Source: Clostridium sp. CAG:762 (GTDB taxonomy: Bacteria; Bacillota_I; Bacilli_A; RF39; UBA660). Taken from it: a DNA stretch of 46,870 nt. Location of the stretch: assembly GCA_000432575.1 (NCBI GenBank), contig HF996835.1, positions 1 through 46,870 of the forward strand. The letters are read 5' to 3'. The translations under genes were made by a program, and so were the position numbers. Below the pieces are notes generated by a model that saw only the letters and a list, made by a program, of their open reading frames with translations, made no database searches and was not told where the DNA came from. Shown in pieces: positions 8,564-16,774 of this stretch; position 1 is the stretch's first letter; every line of letters begins with the position of its first letter.

Positions 8564-9256
8564 CTATTGTTGATTAGTTTGAGCAGCAGTTACAGTAACT
8601 TTTGCATTAGCACTAACAGCTTGATAACTATTGTCAGCAGTTGAATCTAACCAAACAACAATATATTGAGTTGTATTACCAGTAGGAGCTAATCTACTAC
8701 TAGTTAAAGTAATATCACTAGCACTTGCTAATGAAGCACCTGTAAATGTACCTGCAGCAGTTCCTGGAGCAGTAGCTACAACAGCATATTTAAATTTACC
8801 TGCAGTAACTTCTTGTTCAGTAGTAACAGCTGTTTCTCCTGTGTTTCCAGTAACGCCAGTATTCACATTTCTATCTGCTGCAGTAGTAATAGCAAAATCA
8901 CTTAATTTAGCAGTTAATTCAGCATATAAAGTACCTGTATTTTTTACAGTAAATTGATATACAGAACAAACTGATTCATTATTTTGAATGGCTTCAGCAT
9001 CACCAGTATGAGCACATTTGTTATTAGCATATGCAGCTTTTACTTGTTCTTCAGTTGCTGGTTTTAAATTAGTTGCTACTAAAGTAGTACTATCAGTATA
9101 TTCAATAACTAAATTACCTGATGTAACAGTAGTAGTCTTATCACCAGCTGCAGTAGCGGTAAACCATGCAAATGTTGCACCAATAATAGCTACTATTAAT
9201 GTTGCAACACCAATGACACCATAAAATAGTCCCTTTCCACCGTTATTCTCGTTCAT
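8564..9256 (-). CDS. TasA/camelysin-like secreted protein, copy 2
   Basis: A 230-residue paralogue of the next gene. The first 39 residues have the same signal region with GATFAWFTATAAGD, then a Thr/Ala-rich beta domain with two cysteines (KCAHTGD and SVCSVY). The C-terminus VVWLDSTADNSYQ leads into a TVTAAQTNQQ strand. It is likely a SipW substrate exported to the surface. The leader, ribosome site and signal codons are nearly identical to copy 1 while the mature halves differ, so the pair arose by tandem duplication with conserved expression signals. No convincing terminator separates the pair. Confidence 0.85.
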   Translation of the reverse strand: MNENNGGKGLFYGVIGVATLIVAIIGATFAWFTATAAGDKTTTVTSGNLVIEYTDSTTLVATNLKPATEEQVKAAYANNKCAHTGDAEAIQNNESVCSVYQFTVKNTGTLYAELTAKLSDFAITTAADRNVNTGVTGNTGETAVTTEQEVTAGKFKYAVVATAPGTAAGTFTGASLASASDITLTSSRLAPTGNTTQYIVVWLDSTADNSYQAVSANAKVTVTAAQTNQQ

Positions 9257-9282
9257 TTTTTCAATCCTCCTTTACACTAATA

Positions 9283-9311
9283 ATCATAACAAAAAAAAAG
9301 ATATTATGCAA
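9283..9311 (-). promoter_or_regulatory. SigA promoter of TasA-like gene copy 2
   Basis: TTGCAT, 17 bases, TATGAT on the minus strand. The same -35 box, spacer (with T9) and -10 box precede copy 1. Confidence 0.88.
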
Positions 9312-9364
9312 TACCTTTTTACATTTTTTTTAAATTTTTAAACTTAAAGCCTAAATAATTAAAA

Positions 9365-10117
9365 TTATCTATTTTCATCTAAAAACTTAACTAATTTTTT
9401 ACATTTATCATCATTAGATTTAACTATATTTATATCATTATTAACATTACTAATACCATATCTATTAGCATAAGCACTAATTGAATTAACCAAATGATTA
9501 GCATAACAAGTATCTATCATCTCATCAACAAACACCCTATAGTGGTCATAATACTTCTTATCAGACTTTAAAATATATGCTGGTTCTATCATAGATAAAG
9601 CCTCAAAAAACTCAACTCTCTTCCTATAACTCAAACCATTTATATTAAAATTATCCAATATGTTACCACTAAAAATATTATTTAACAACTTATTATCTAC
9701 ATAATTAAAACGATAATTAGGATATTTATTTAAATATTCAGCTAAATAAGTAACAATATAATGAACAAATTCAGGACTATTCTGCATACGACGAGAAGTT
9801 AAATTAATATAATCAATTCCACTCCTAACACCATCATGATAAACGTTACCCATAACCTCTTTTGCTAATTCAAAATCATTATAATAGAGAATTAAATCAT
9901 TAGGACAAAATCTAAGTACCTTCTTGGCTATTTCCCTATCACTTCTTACTTCATCACTAAAAAATTCCAATCCACCATTTAAAACTATATACTCAATTCT
10001 CTTTGCTAAACAATAATTATATACACTACCACGACTACCTATAGTATTATCATTAACTATACTTTGCATAGTACTAATTTCATTCATACTAGGTATATAA
10101 ACTTTTTTTTCTTCCAT
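9365..10117 (-). CDS. Hypothetical protein, soluble and helical
   Basis: A 250-residue protein I do not recognise. There is no signal peptide or membrane segment. It is rich in Tyr, Asn and charged residues and looks all-helical. Blocks such as NDLILYYNDFELAKEVMG, EFVHYIVTYLAEYLNKYP and RVEFFEALSMIEPAYIL resemble repeated helix pairs. The ATG at 10117 with GGAGGG six bases upstream is preferred to one 12 bases earlier, which would lie within that ribosome site. It follows frr after a 16-base gap, so it is probably co-transcribed with frr. Confidence 0.7.
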   Translation of the reverse strand: MEEKKVYIPSMNEISTMQSIVNDNTIGSRGSVYNYCLAKRIEYIVLNGGLEFFSDEVRSDREIAKKVLRFCPNDLILYYNDFELAKEVMGNVYHDGVRSGIDYINLTSRRMQNSPEFVHYIVTYLAEYLNKYPNYRFNYVDNKLLNNIFSGNILDNFNINGLSYRKRVEFFEALSMIEPAYILKSDKKYYDHYRVFVDEMIDTCYANHLVNSISAYANRYGISNVNNDINIVKSNDDKCKKLVKFLDENR

Positions 10118-10133
10118 AAAACCCTCCATATCA

Positions 10134-10676
10134 TTATATACTCATAAGTTCATTTTCTTTTTCTTTTAACTTATTTTCTACTATTTTATTATATTCATTA
10201 ATTAAATCCTGTACTTCTTCATTACCCTTTTTCTCTTCATCCTCAGGTAACTTTAAATTCTTTAAAACACCATTAGCATCCTGTCTTATATTTCTCAAAG
10301 CAATTTTAGTCTCTTCAGCCAAAGACTTAACTTGTTTTACTAATTCCTTTCTTCTATCCTCAGTAAGTGCTGGTATAACAATAAATACTACCTCTCCATT
10401 ATTATTTGGAGTTACCCCTAAATTAGCCTCAAAAATAGCCTTCTCTATTGCCGATAAACAACTCCTATCAAATGGTTTAATTACAAGTTGCCTAGCCTCA
10501 GGAACAGAAATATTTGCTAAACTCTTAATTGGTGTTGGTGTTCCATAATATTCTACCATAACACCATCCAACATACTAGGATTAGCTCTTCCTGCTCTAA
10601 CATTTACAAACCTTGATTCCAAAGTATCTATTGCCTTAAGCATCTTCTCTTCTGTTTTTTCTAAAACCTCATTCAT
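10134..10676 (-). CDS. frr: Ribosome recycling factor
   Basis: A 180-residue protein that acts with EF-G to split post-termination ribosomes. Family landmarks are the N-terminal helix, RAGRANPSMLDGVMVEYYG, the segment around PEARQLVIKPFD, and the C-terminal NEYNKIVENKLKEKENELM helix. Length is normal (about 185). The ATG at 10676 has GGAGGG eight bases upstream; an in-frame start six codons earlier precedes this ribosome site and is unlikely. The usual partners pyrH and tsf are not adjacent. It heads a short unit with the hypothetical gene downstream. Confidence 0.96.
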   Translation of the reverse strand: MNEVLEKTEEKMLKAIDTLESRFVNVRAGRANPSMLDGVMVEYYGTPTPIKSLANISVPEARQLVIKPFDRSCLSAIEKAIFEANLGVTPNNNGEVVFIVIPALTEDRRKELVKQVKSLAEETKIALRNIRQDANGVLKNLKLPEDEEKKGNEEVQDLINEYNKIVENKLKEKENELMSI

Positions 10677-10718
10677 ATAATATATTCCCTCCATAATTCT
10701 ATTCTACTATAATTCTTT

Positions 10719-12647
10719 TTAAAATTCAACATATTTATTAGTTTTATAAATTGTTCCATTAATACTTACATATATTAAATATTTACCCTTCAACCCAGTA
10801 TTATTTATATACTTAGTAACCTTAATACCATCTTTTTCTTCCTCTTTCGTAAATATATCAACACACATTGCCGTATAAGGTCTCTTCCTAATTATTACAT
10901 CATATTCCTTTTTACCAAGAAACTTATCTAATATTATCTTAACTTTATCATCTTTTAAAAATGTTCCACTAAAAACTAACCTATTAACTTCTTTATCAAA
11001 AGTAATATTATGTTTATTATAATTATTATCTATATCCTTACTCTTTACTATAATTGTATGTTTATTAGATTCCTCTGTCTTACTAACACTACCTAATCTA
11101 ACACCAACACCTTGTTTATATTCACTATTAGAATACATCTCCATTTTTCTTACCCTATAATTATTTGTAGGAAGTATAAGTTCATAAATAACTTCATTAT
11201 TAAGTAATTCTACCGTATCAGATTTCAAACTAACCTCCTCATTACTTAAACCAGCTGGATAATTAGAAGGTATACCATTTACCTTAACAATACCACCAGA
11301 ATGCACTACAAAGTGATTTTCTTCTAAATATAAAACATTAGATATATAAGGAGAATAAAAATCACTACCTCTCTCCTTACCATACTCCCATATTTGCTCA
11401 ATAGTCATATTAACAGTATCTATCTTATACATTACCCCCCTTGAATAAGAATTAGAAGCATCAACATAATTTTCCTTAATTTTACTCTTATTATTACCAT
11501 TATCAAAAATAAACACATAACCATCTGGAGTAATCTTAGCAGAATGTTGACTCCATTGCCATTCAAAATTATCCCCTATTGGCTTAAAGAAATACTTTTG
11601 CCATTCACTACTATAATTAGTAGAATCACCAATTATCCAATTAAGTTTTCCCGTATCATAAGATATATTAATAACAGCATCCATGTGTCTACCCGATAAA
11701 GTAATTGAATTAGACTTCTCATCATACCAAACCGAATTATTATGAAACCAATCATACGTTGTAGAATTTTCACTTTCTCCCTCATTCATTGGTAAAATAT
11801 CAGTTAAATCAAACTTCTTAACAATACTACCATCCCTTAAATCAAGTTCCACAATATAATCTTCAACCGTACCATTAGCAAAATTATTAGATAAAACTAA
11901 AATATTACCATTTGGCATCTCATAATAATCATGATGGTATCCCCCATCTATATTATATTCAAAATATATCTTACCAAGCATATTCATCTCGTAAAGACCA
12001 GTCGTATAATAAGGATTATTAACAAGTTTATCAGTACTTAATAATAAATTACCATTTCTAAGCCTATTAATTTCCCATATAAAACTCTCAGTTAAATACC
12101 ATCTAACATCCCCATTTATATCATAAGCACAAGTATAACCAATTGAAGATGGTGTATAAAAATATAATTCATTATCTAACTTATCTTCATCTTTATAAAT
12201 ACTACTAGGCATAACAAAATTATTAGGCAATTTACCAGTTTGAATATATATCTTCTTAGTAACATCCCCATAACTAATAATTACCTCATTATTATAATCA
12301 GGATATAAACCCAATATTTCCAAATAATGAGTCTTACTTTCCTTAAAAGTATGAGTATATGTAGTTTTCTCACTTTTACCAACAACTGTTACCGTAGGAG
12401 ATACATAATCATTAGTTTCAAACATCACCAAAGCTGTAAGTGGAGATATCTCATAAGGATTTAAAATAATATTAGGTTCATCAATGGTATATCCATAACT
12501 AGTAAATTTATTCTCAAGTTCACTTTGATAAACTAAAATATCTTTCTTTTCTAAAACCTTCTCTCCACCCGTAACAAAAAAATATCCAACTATAATACCA
12601 CATAACAAAGAAATAACTATAATACCTAAAAATATTGTTTTTTTCAT
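10719..12647 (-). CDS. Secreted arylsulfotransferase-like (ASST family) protein
   Basis: A 642-residue protein with an N-terminal signal or anchor segment (residues 4-26), an N-terminal beta domain and a six-bladed-propeller-like region. Candidate active-site residues are His238/His239 (GGYHHDYYE), His302 (WFHNNS), Arg320 (SGRHMD) and His368 (SQHSAKI). The His-Arg spacing of 18 equals that between His356 and Arg374 in the enterobacterial arylsulfate sulfotransferase AssT, which transfers sulfate between phenols. The family assignment is fairly strong; the substrate is unknown. The disulfide region of AssT is not evident. The ATG has AGGAGG seven bases upstream. A small hairpin separates it from ftsX. 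Confidence 0.82.
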   Translation of the reverse strand: MKKTIFLGIIVISLLCGIIVGYFFVTGGEKVLEKKDILVYQSELENKFTSYGYTIDEPNIILNPYEISPLTALVMFETNDYVSPTVTVVGKSEKTTYTHTFKESKTHYLEILGLYPDYNNEVIISYGDVTKKIYIQTGKLPNNFVMPSSIYKDEDKLDNELYFYTPSSIGYTCAYDINGDVRWYLTESFIWEINRLRNGNLLLSTDKLVNNPYYTTGLYEMNMLGKIYFEYNIDGGYHHDYYEMPNGNILVLSNNFANGTVEDYIVELDLRDGSIVKKFDLTDILPMNEGESENSTTYDWFHNNSVWYDEKSNSITLSGRHMDAVINISYDTGKLNWIIGDSTNYSSEWQKYFFKPIGDNFEWQWSQHSAKITPDGYVFIFDNGNNKSKIKENYVDASNSYSRGVMYKIDTVNMTIEQIWEYGKERGSDFYSPYISNVLYLEENHFVVHSGGIVKVNGIPSNYPAGLSNEEVSLKSDTVELLNNEVIYELILPTNNYRVRKMEMYSNSEYKQGVGVRLGSVSKTEESNKHTIIVKSKDIDNNYNKHNITFDKEVNRLVFSGTFLKDDKVKIILDKFLGKKEYDVIIRKRPYTAMCVDIFTKEEEKDGIKVTKYINNTGLKGKYLIYVSINGTIYKTNKYVEF

Positions 12648-12665
12648 AACGTTACCTCCTATAAG

Positions 12666-12684
12666 AAAAACTGGAAAACCAGTT
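12666..12684 (-). terminator. Short hairpin terminator after ftsX
   Basis: AACTGG, TTTT loop, CCAGTT followed by TTTC on the minus strand, overlapping the ftsX stop. The stem is only 6 bp, so read-through into the next gene is plausible. Confidence 0.6.
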
Positions 12685-13588
12685 ATATCTTTAAATACTT
12701 TCTAACAGCACGATAACTTCCTATCATACCAACCATTATTCCAATTAAAATAAGAATACCAGATGTCGTATAAACAAAAGGCGATGGTTTAATCAACTTA
12801 GCTAAAGATGAATTAAATAGTTTTCCACCAAAGAATGTGTATAACGAATTATATCCATATATTGTAGCAATAATAGGAATAACAGAGCCTAACAAACCCA
12901 AAAATAAGCCCTCAATAACAAAAGGTATCCTAATAGAAGAATTAGAAGCTCCAACAAGTCTCATAATCTCTATTTCCGTCTTTCTTGAAGAAATAGTTAA
13001 CTTAATTGTATTAGATATTAGAAAAGCCGTAACTAAAACTAAAGCAATAACAGTTCCCACTGATATCTTAGATATAACGTCAAAAACCACAATTAATTGT
13101 TCAACAATATTTTCACCATAATTAACAGCATCAACACCATCTATCTTCTTAATCTTATCAACTGTTTTCTTAATTGTGTCAATATCTTTAACTTTAATCA
13201 TATAACTATCTAAAAGTGGATTCTCATTTTCACCCAAAGTTTCCAAAAACGAACCAATTACTTCGCTCTCATTCTTAAATTCTTCAGCCGTTTTCTCTTT
13301 AGACTTAAACTCCATACTAGCTATATTATTAGTTTTTTTAATTTCATCCTCAATAGTATTTCTCTTCTCTTCATCAACAGAACCATCTAAATAAACCACT
13401 ACCGTAACATCTTTTTTAATAGAATTAGTAAAATTATCCACATTAAAAGACATAATAATAGAAGTTGAAACAACAATCAAAGTAATTGTAATACACGATA
13501 TTGAAGCAATAGACAAACTAAAATTACGAATAACACTCTTAAAAGCATCACGTATATTTCGATTAAACCTTCTTAATACCTTCATCAT
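12683..13588 (-). CDS. ftsX: Cell division ABC transporter permease FtsX
   Basis: A 301-residue membrane protein: an N-terminal helix (about 24-46), a large extracellular loop of about 120 residues, then three helices with the FtsX signature KTEIEIMRLVGASNSSIRIPFVIEGL. With FtsE it relays division or wall-growth signals to extracytoplasmic peptidoglycan hydrolases. A candidate partner, an M23 protein with an extracellular coiled region, lies at 18.1 kb, but any pairing is inference. The gene starts inside the 3' end of ftsE (26-base overlap) at tandem ATGs after AAAGGAA. I chose 13588; 13585 is equally possible. Confidence 0.93.
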   Translation of the reverse strand: MMKVLRRFNRNIRDAFKSVIRNFSLSIASISCITITLIVVSTSIIMSFNVDNFTNSIKKDVTVVVYLDGSVDEEKRNTIEDEIKKTNNIASMEFKSKEKTAEEFKNESEVIGSFLETLGENENPLLDSYMIKVKDIDTIKKTVDKIKKIDGVDAVNYGENIVEQLIVVFDVISKISVGTVIALVLVTAFLISNTIKLTISSRKTEIEIMRLVGASNSSIRIPFVIEGLFLGLLGSVIPIIATIYGYNSLYTFFGGKLFNSSLAKLIKPSPFVYTTSGILILIGIMVGMIGSYRAVRKYLKI

Positions 13589-14267
13589 AATAAGTTCCTT
13601 TCTCATAATCTTTAACTAGTTTGCCTGCTTCAATATACAAAACCCTTTTCTTCATACGATTAACTATATCTCTATCATGTGTAGCCATAATTATTGTTGT
13701 ACCCATCTTATTAATATCCTCTAATACTTTCATAATCTCCATACTAGTATTAGGATCTAAATTACCAGTCGGTTCATCACATAAAAGAAGTTTTGGTTCA
13801 TTTACAATAGCTCTTGCAATAGCCACCCTTTGCTGTTCGCCACCTGCTAATTGGTTTGGATATTGTCTAGCCTTACCTTTTAAACCAACTAAGTTTAACA
13901 CTTTCATAACTTGCTTATAAATAACCTTCTTATCAAGAGCAAATACCTCCAAAGCAAAAGCAACATTTTCATAAACTGTTAATTTAGGTAATAACTTAAA
14001 ATCTTGGAAAACAACACCTAATTTTCTCCTTAATTTATATACTTTTCTGTTCTTTAATCTAACAACATCTATACCACCTATATAAATACTACCCTTATCA
14101 GGTTTCTCTTCACGATAAAGCATCTTAATAAACGTACTCTTACCACTTCCAGAAGCACCAATAACAAAAACAAAATCACCCTTAGGTATATTGACACTAA
14201 AATCGTAAAGTCCTACCACCCCGTTGCGGTAAGTTTTTTGAACATCTTTTACTCTAATCAGTTCCAT
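13563..14267 (-). CDS. ftsE: Cell division ATP-binding protein FtsE
   Basis: A 234-residue ABC ATPase: Walker A GASGSGKST, Q-loop VVFQDFKLLP, signature LAGGEQQRVAIARA, Walker B LLLCDEPTG, H-loop MATHD. It is cytoplasmic and partners FtsX. The ATG at 14267 has AGAGGTG upstream and begins MELIRVKDVQKTY as expected. An upstream in-frame extension of 18 codons has no family similarity. It is translationally coupled to ftsX. Confidence 0.95.
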   Translation of the reverse strand: MELIRVKDVQKTYRNGVVGLYDFSVNIPKGDFVFVIGASGSGKSTFIKMLYREEKPDKGSIYIGGIDVVRLKNRKVYKLRRKLGVVFQDFKLLPKLTVYENVAFALEVFALDKKVIYKQVMKVLNLVGLKGKARQYPNQLAGGEQQRVAIARAIVNEPKLLLCDEPTGNLDPNTSMEIMKVLEDINKMGTTIIMATHDRDIVNRMKKRVLYIEAGKLVKDYEKGTYYDEGIKKV

Positions 14268-14347
14268 AAAACACCTCTTACTTCCTATAACTGTTAATTC
14301 AATTATAACATCATAAATCATTTTAGTAAAAGAAAAATATCACAAAT

Positions 14348-14365
14348 GTCAAAATTTGTCATATT
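14348..14365. repeat. Inverted repeat downstream of the putative DGR variable region
   Basis: ACAAAT, 6-base loop, ATTTGT, starting 12 bases beyond the stop codon of the surface-protein gene. A weak T-rich tail follows on the minus strand, so it may be a weak terminator. In several DGRs a hairpin follows the initiation-of-homing site, but the size and loop here do not match the best-studied phage example closely. Confidence 0.4.
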
Positions 14366-14377
14366 TTTTCAATCAAA

Positions 14378-14500
14378 CTATGTACCAGTAACGGAAAGCA
14401 CAACACGGAAGCCATAGCTAACGTACGCAACGGCATCGTAGCGGTCAAAGGCGAACACGCCCAACTCACCATCATCAGCTCCACTGTAGTAACAACCACC
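14378..14500 (-). other. Putative DGR variable region (VR) with flanking constant motif
   Basis: By hand count the coding strand has 17 A in 123 bases (14%) and about 52% G+C, in a genome that is about two-thirds or more A+T. Many codons end in C or T with varied first and second bases (TGT TAC TAC AGT, then GAC CGC TAC GAT, TAC GTT AGC TAT), giving clusters of Tyr, Asp, Ser, Arg, Cys. This is the footprint expected when AAC/AAT codons of a template repeat are adenine-mutagenised. Conserved GVFAF and GFRVVL blocks bracket the variable positions. No template repeat or reverse transcriptase is present in the window, so the retroelement would have to act from elsewhere. Confidence 0.65.
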
Positions 14501-14944
14501 ACGAATGAACCAAGGGTTAGAGGAACTAATAAAGTAATTCGTATCACTATACCAGCCTACTGTTTCTCCTAGAGCATCCCCTAGGTGGCTTGCTGATTCA
14601 CTACTTCCTGAGTATATATCTATATGTTGTGTTGGTACTGTACTTATCGTTAATCCTGAACCTCCTTCTTGTTTATTATAATTTCCCATGACATATTCCC
14701 ATACCCCACCTGACATATCATATACTCCTGTTATATTTCCTGTTGTAGATTGACTAGTATTTGTTTTATAACTAGTGCCTGTTCCTCCGCCTGTAGGACC
14801 ATAAAGATTATCTCCTATATCTGTTATTCCAAGTCCATATATACTTTGTTTTAAATATGCTACTGTTCCCCATTCGATATTTTTCATCATATGAGAATCT
14901 GATTCATTTGCTCCATTTGTCTGATCTAAATAGTTTTCCTGCAC
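14378..14944 (-). pseudogene. C-terminal lectin/SUMF-like part of a frameshifted surface protein
   Basis: A 188-codon open stretch with no usable start (GTG, no ribosome site). It is the 3' portion of the broken gene that begins at 16194. Typical blocks are SHMMKNIEWGTVAYLKQSIYG, YDMSGGVWEYVMGNY, LGDALGETVGWY, PWFIRGG and GFRVVL. These belong to the formylglycine-enzyme/C-type-lectin-like fold used by many diversity-generating-retroelement targets. Removing one G from the run at 14939-14940 would join this frame to the preceding NITVANMYSA segment. The last 41 codons are compositionally foreign (see the variable-region entry). The product is probably a surface ligand-binding domain if the gene is ever read in frame. 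Confidence 0.75.
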
Positions 14945-15167
14945 TATACATATTTGCTACTGTTATATTATTTAAAGATGACACTCCTGGTTTTACTGTT
15001 GGTGTAGTTATACTTCCTGTTGTTTCAAACTTTCCTACCCATATTCCTTTTAATTTCAGCTATATTTGTTATCACATCTTCTTCTATTGCTTTAATTCCT
15101 GGTTTTATGGTTGGAGTACTTGTACTTCCTGTTGTTTCAAACTTTCCTACCCATATTCCTTTTAATT
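14944..15167 (-). repeat. Imperfect 112-bp tandem duplication inside the surface-protein gene
   Basis: An identical 45-bp word occupies 15011-15055 and 15123-15167, exactly 112 bases apart. The flanking parts are similar but diverged: KPGIKAIEEDVITNIAE in one unit and KPGVSSLNNITVANMYS in the other. Because 112 is not a multiple of three, the duplication itself shifts the frame. Confidence 0.85.
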
Positions 15168-16194
15168 CTGTTTTATTACCACTTGCATTTATCATTGTAA
15201 ATGCTGGATGTGTATACCAATTACCATTTGCTTTATTAGTACAAGTCTCTTCTCCTGTATCACTAACTTGACATGTTGTTTCATCATTTTGTCTTGAAGT
15301 TCCATAAACAAACTCTACATCTATTACTTGAGGTGATGTCCCACTAGTAAAATCTACATTAAATAATTTATATCTATATCTTGGTATCCATACATAATAA
15401 GCAAGTATATCATCTTCAGGTATTACTGTACCATTATTAGCATTCATATATGTATCTCTTTTAGCACTTGTAACCATAACAGCATTAGCCCACATCTTAT
15501 TCTTATAATTATACCAATTATTATCTGTATTATTAGTATCAGCTTTAACCCAATTAGTACCATCATATGCTATAGGTATCATTCCTTCAGCCAAAACTGG
15601 AGCATTAGGAATAGTATCTTTTGTATAAATAGCATTACCATTAGTGGTTAACTTACCATGATAATGTTTACCAATCTCTTCATTTGGGGCACCTTCTTTT
15701 AACCATGCTCTAATTTCATAAGTAACATCTGCTCCTGCTTTTAATTCGATATTACTTTTAATAACATTATCAGTTAAACTACTAAGTACTACTGGTTCTT
15801 CATCATTAAATTTAATCATAATATAATCTGCACTTAGTTGTTTATCATTACAACCATGAGTTGCAGTATAATCTGCATCTATTACTAATTTTAAATCAAA
15901 TTTATAATCTAAATTACCCTGATTAATTATTTTAAATCTATATGGAGTTAAATTAGCCCCAACACTGTTAGCGGTAGGAACTGCTCCTTCAACATTAATA
16001 ACACCCCCTAAACCTTCACTAGTATCATCAAATACTATTTGAAGTAATCCAGTTTTATAGTTATTAGCATATTCTGCTTTATCTAATCTTTGAAACATCG
16101 CATATGATCCACCAAGTAAAGAAATTACTATTAAAGAAATGCTAACAATTACAAATAATTTTTTATGTTTACTTAAATAATTTTTTATTTTCAT
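15025..16194 (-). pseudogene. N-terminal part of a secreted surface protein, frameshifted by a repeat
   Basis: 389 codons from a good start (AAAGGG before the ATG at 16194). A signal/anchor segment (about residues 11-33) ends in LLGGSYAMFQ, resembling SipW-type signals. A TasA-like beta domain follows with the motif YEIRAWLKEGAPNEE near residue 165, then a domain with YYVWIPRYRYKLFNVDF and KGIWVGKFETTGS. In relatives this block runs directly into the lectin-like C-terminus now stranded at 14378-14944. Here the frame ends early, within the second unit of the 112-bp duplication. If the frame break is real it makes a truncated secreted protein without the lectin domain; an assembly error in the repeat is the alternative. 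Confidence 0.75.
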
Positions 16195-16286
16195 ACTTAT
16201 ACCCTTTCTTTATCTTATAAATAACTTATTCTATTCAATTTTATCACAATAATTTTTTATTGTCTATATATTTTTCTAAAAATAAA

Positions 16287-16295
16287 TGATATAAT
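16287..16295 (+). promoter_or_regulatory. Extended -10 promoter of the rplI operon
   Basis: TGATATAAT with no good -35 box, 25 bases before the ATG. Similar TGATATAAT or TGATACAAT boxes precede the other plus-strand units at 25.8, 30.8 and 45.4 kb. Confidence 0.7.
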
Positions 16296-16320
16296 TAATA
16301 TGTATTGGAGGTAATTATCA

Positions 16321-16767
16321 ATGAAAGTAATATTTATTAAAGATTTAAAAGGACAAGGTAAGAAAAAAGATATAAAAGAAGTAAGTGATGGTTATGCAAT
16401 GAACTATTTAATTAAAAATGGCTATGCTGTCAAATATACTAAAACAAGTAATGAAATATTAAATAATGAAATTAAAAATGAAAAAGAATTATTTGAATTA
16501 AATACTAAAAATGCTAAAATAATAAAAGAAAAACTAGAAAAAGAAACAATAACATTTATAGTTAAATCAGGTACTAACAATAAAATATTTGGTTCTATTT
16601 CAACAAAACAAATAATAGACGAATTAAATAAATTAGGTTATAGTAATATTGATAAAAGAAAAATATTAATTGATAATCCTATTACTTCATTAGGTACACA
16701 TATAGTTAAAATAGAATTATTTAAAGATGTTATAGCCAATATAAAAATAAAAGTAATTAGTAAGTAG
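16321..16767 (+). CDS. rplI: Large ribosomal subunit protein bL9
   Basis: A 148-residue 50S protein that binds 23S rRNA. The N-terminal domain is textbook: MKVIFIKDLKGQGKKKDIKEVSDGYAMNYLI. A Lys/Glu-rich connecting helix and a C-terminal domain follow. TTGGAGGT precedes the ATG. It is the first gene of a five-gene plus-strand unit, with the rplI-dnaB order conserved in Bacilli. Confidence 0.97.
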   Translation: MKVIFIKDLKGQGKKKDIKEVSDGYAMNYLIKNGYAVKYTKTSNEILNNEIKNEKELFELNTKNAKIIKEKLEKETITFIVKSGTNNKIFGSISTKQIIDELNKLGYSNIDKRKILIDNPITSLGTHIVKIELFKDVIANIKIKVISK

Positions 16768-16774
16768 GTGTTAT

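Noticed and set aside
12837..13121. Antisense open frames over ftsX and other genes
   Set aside because: They lack ribosome sites and family features and are by-products of the codon composition of the real genes.
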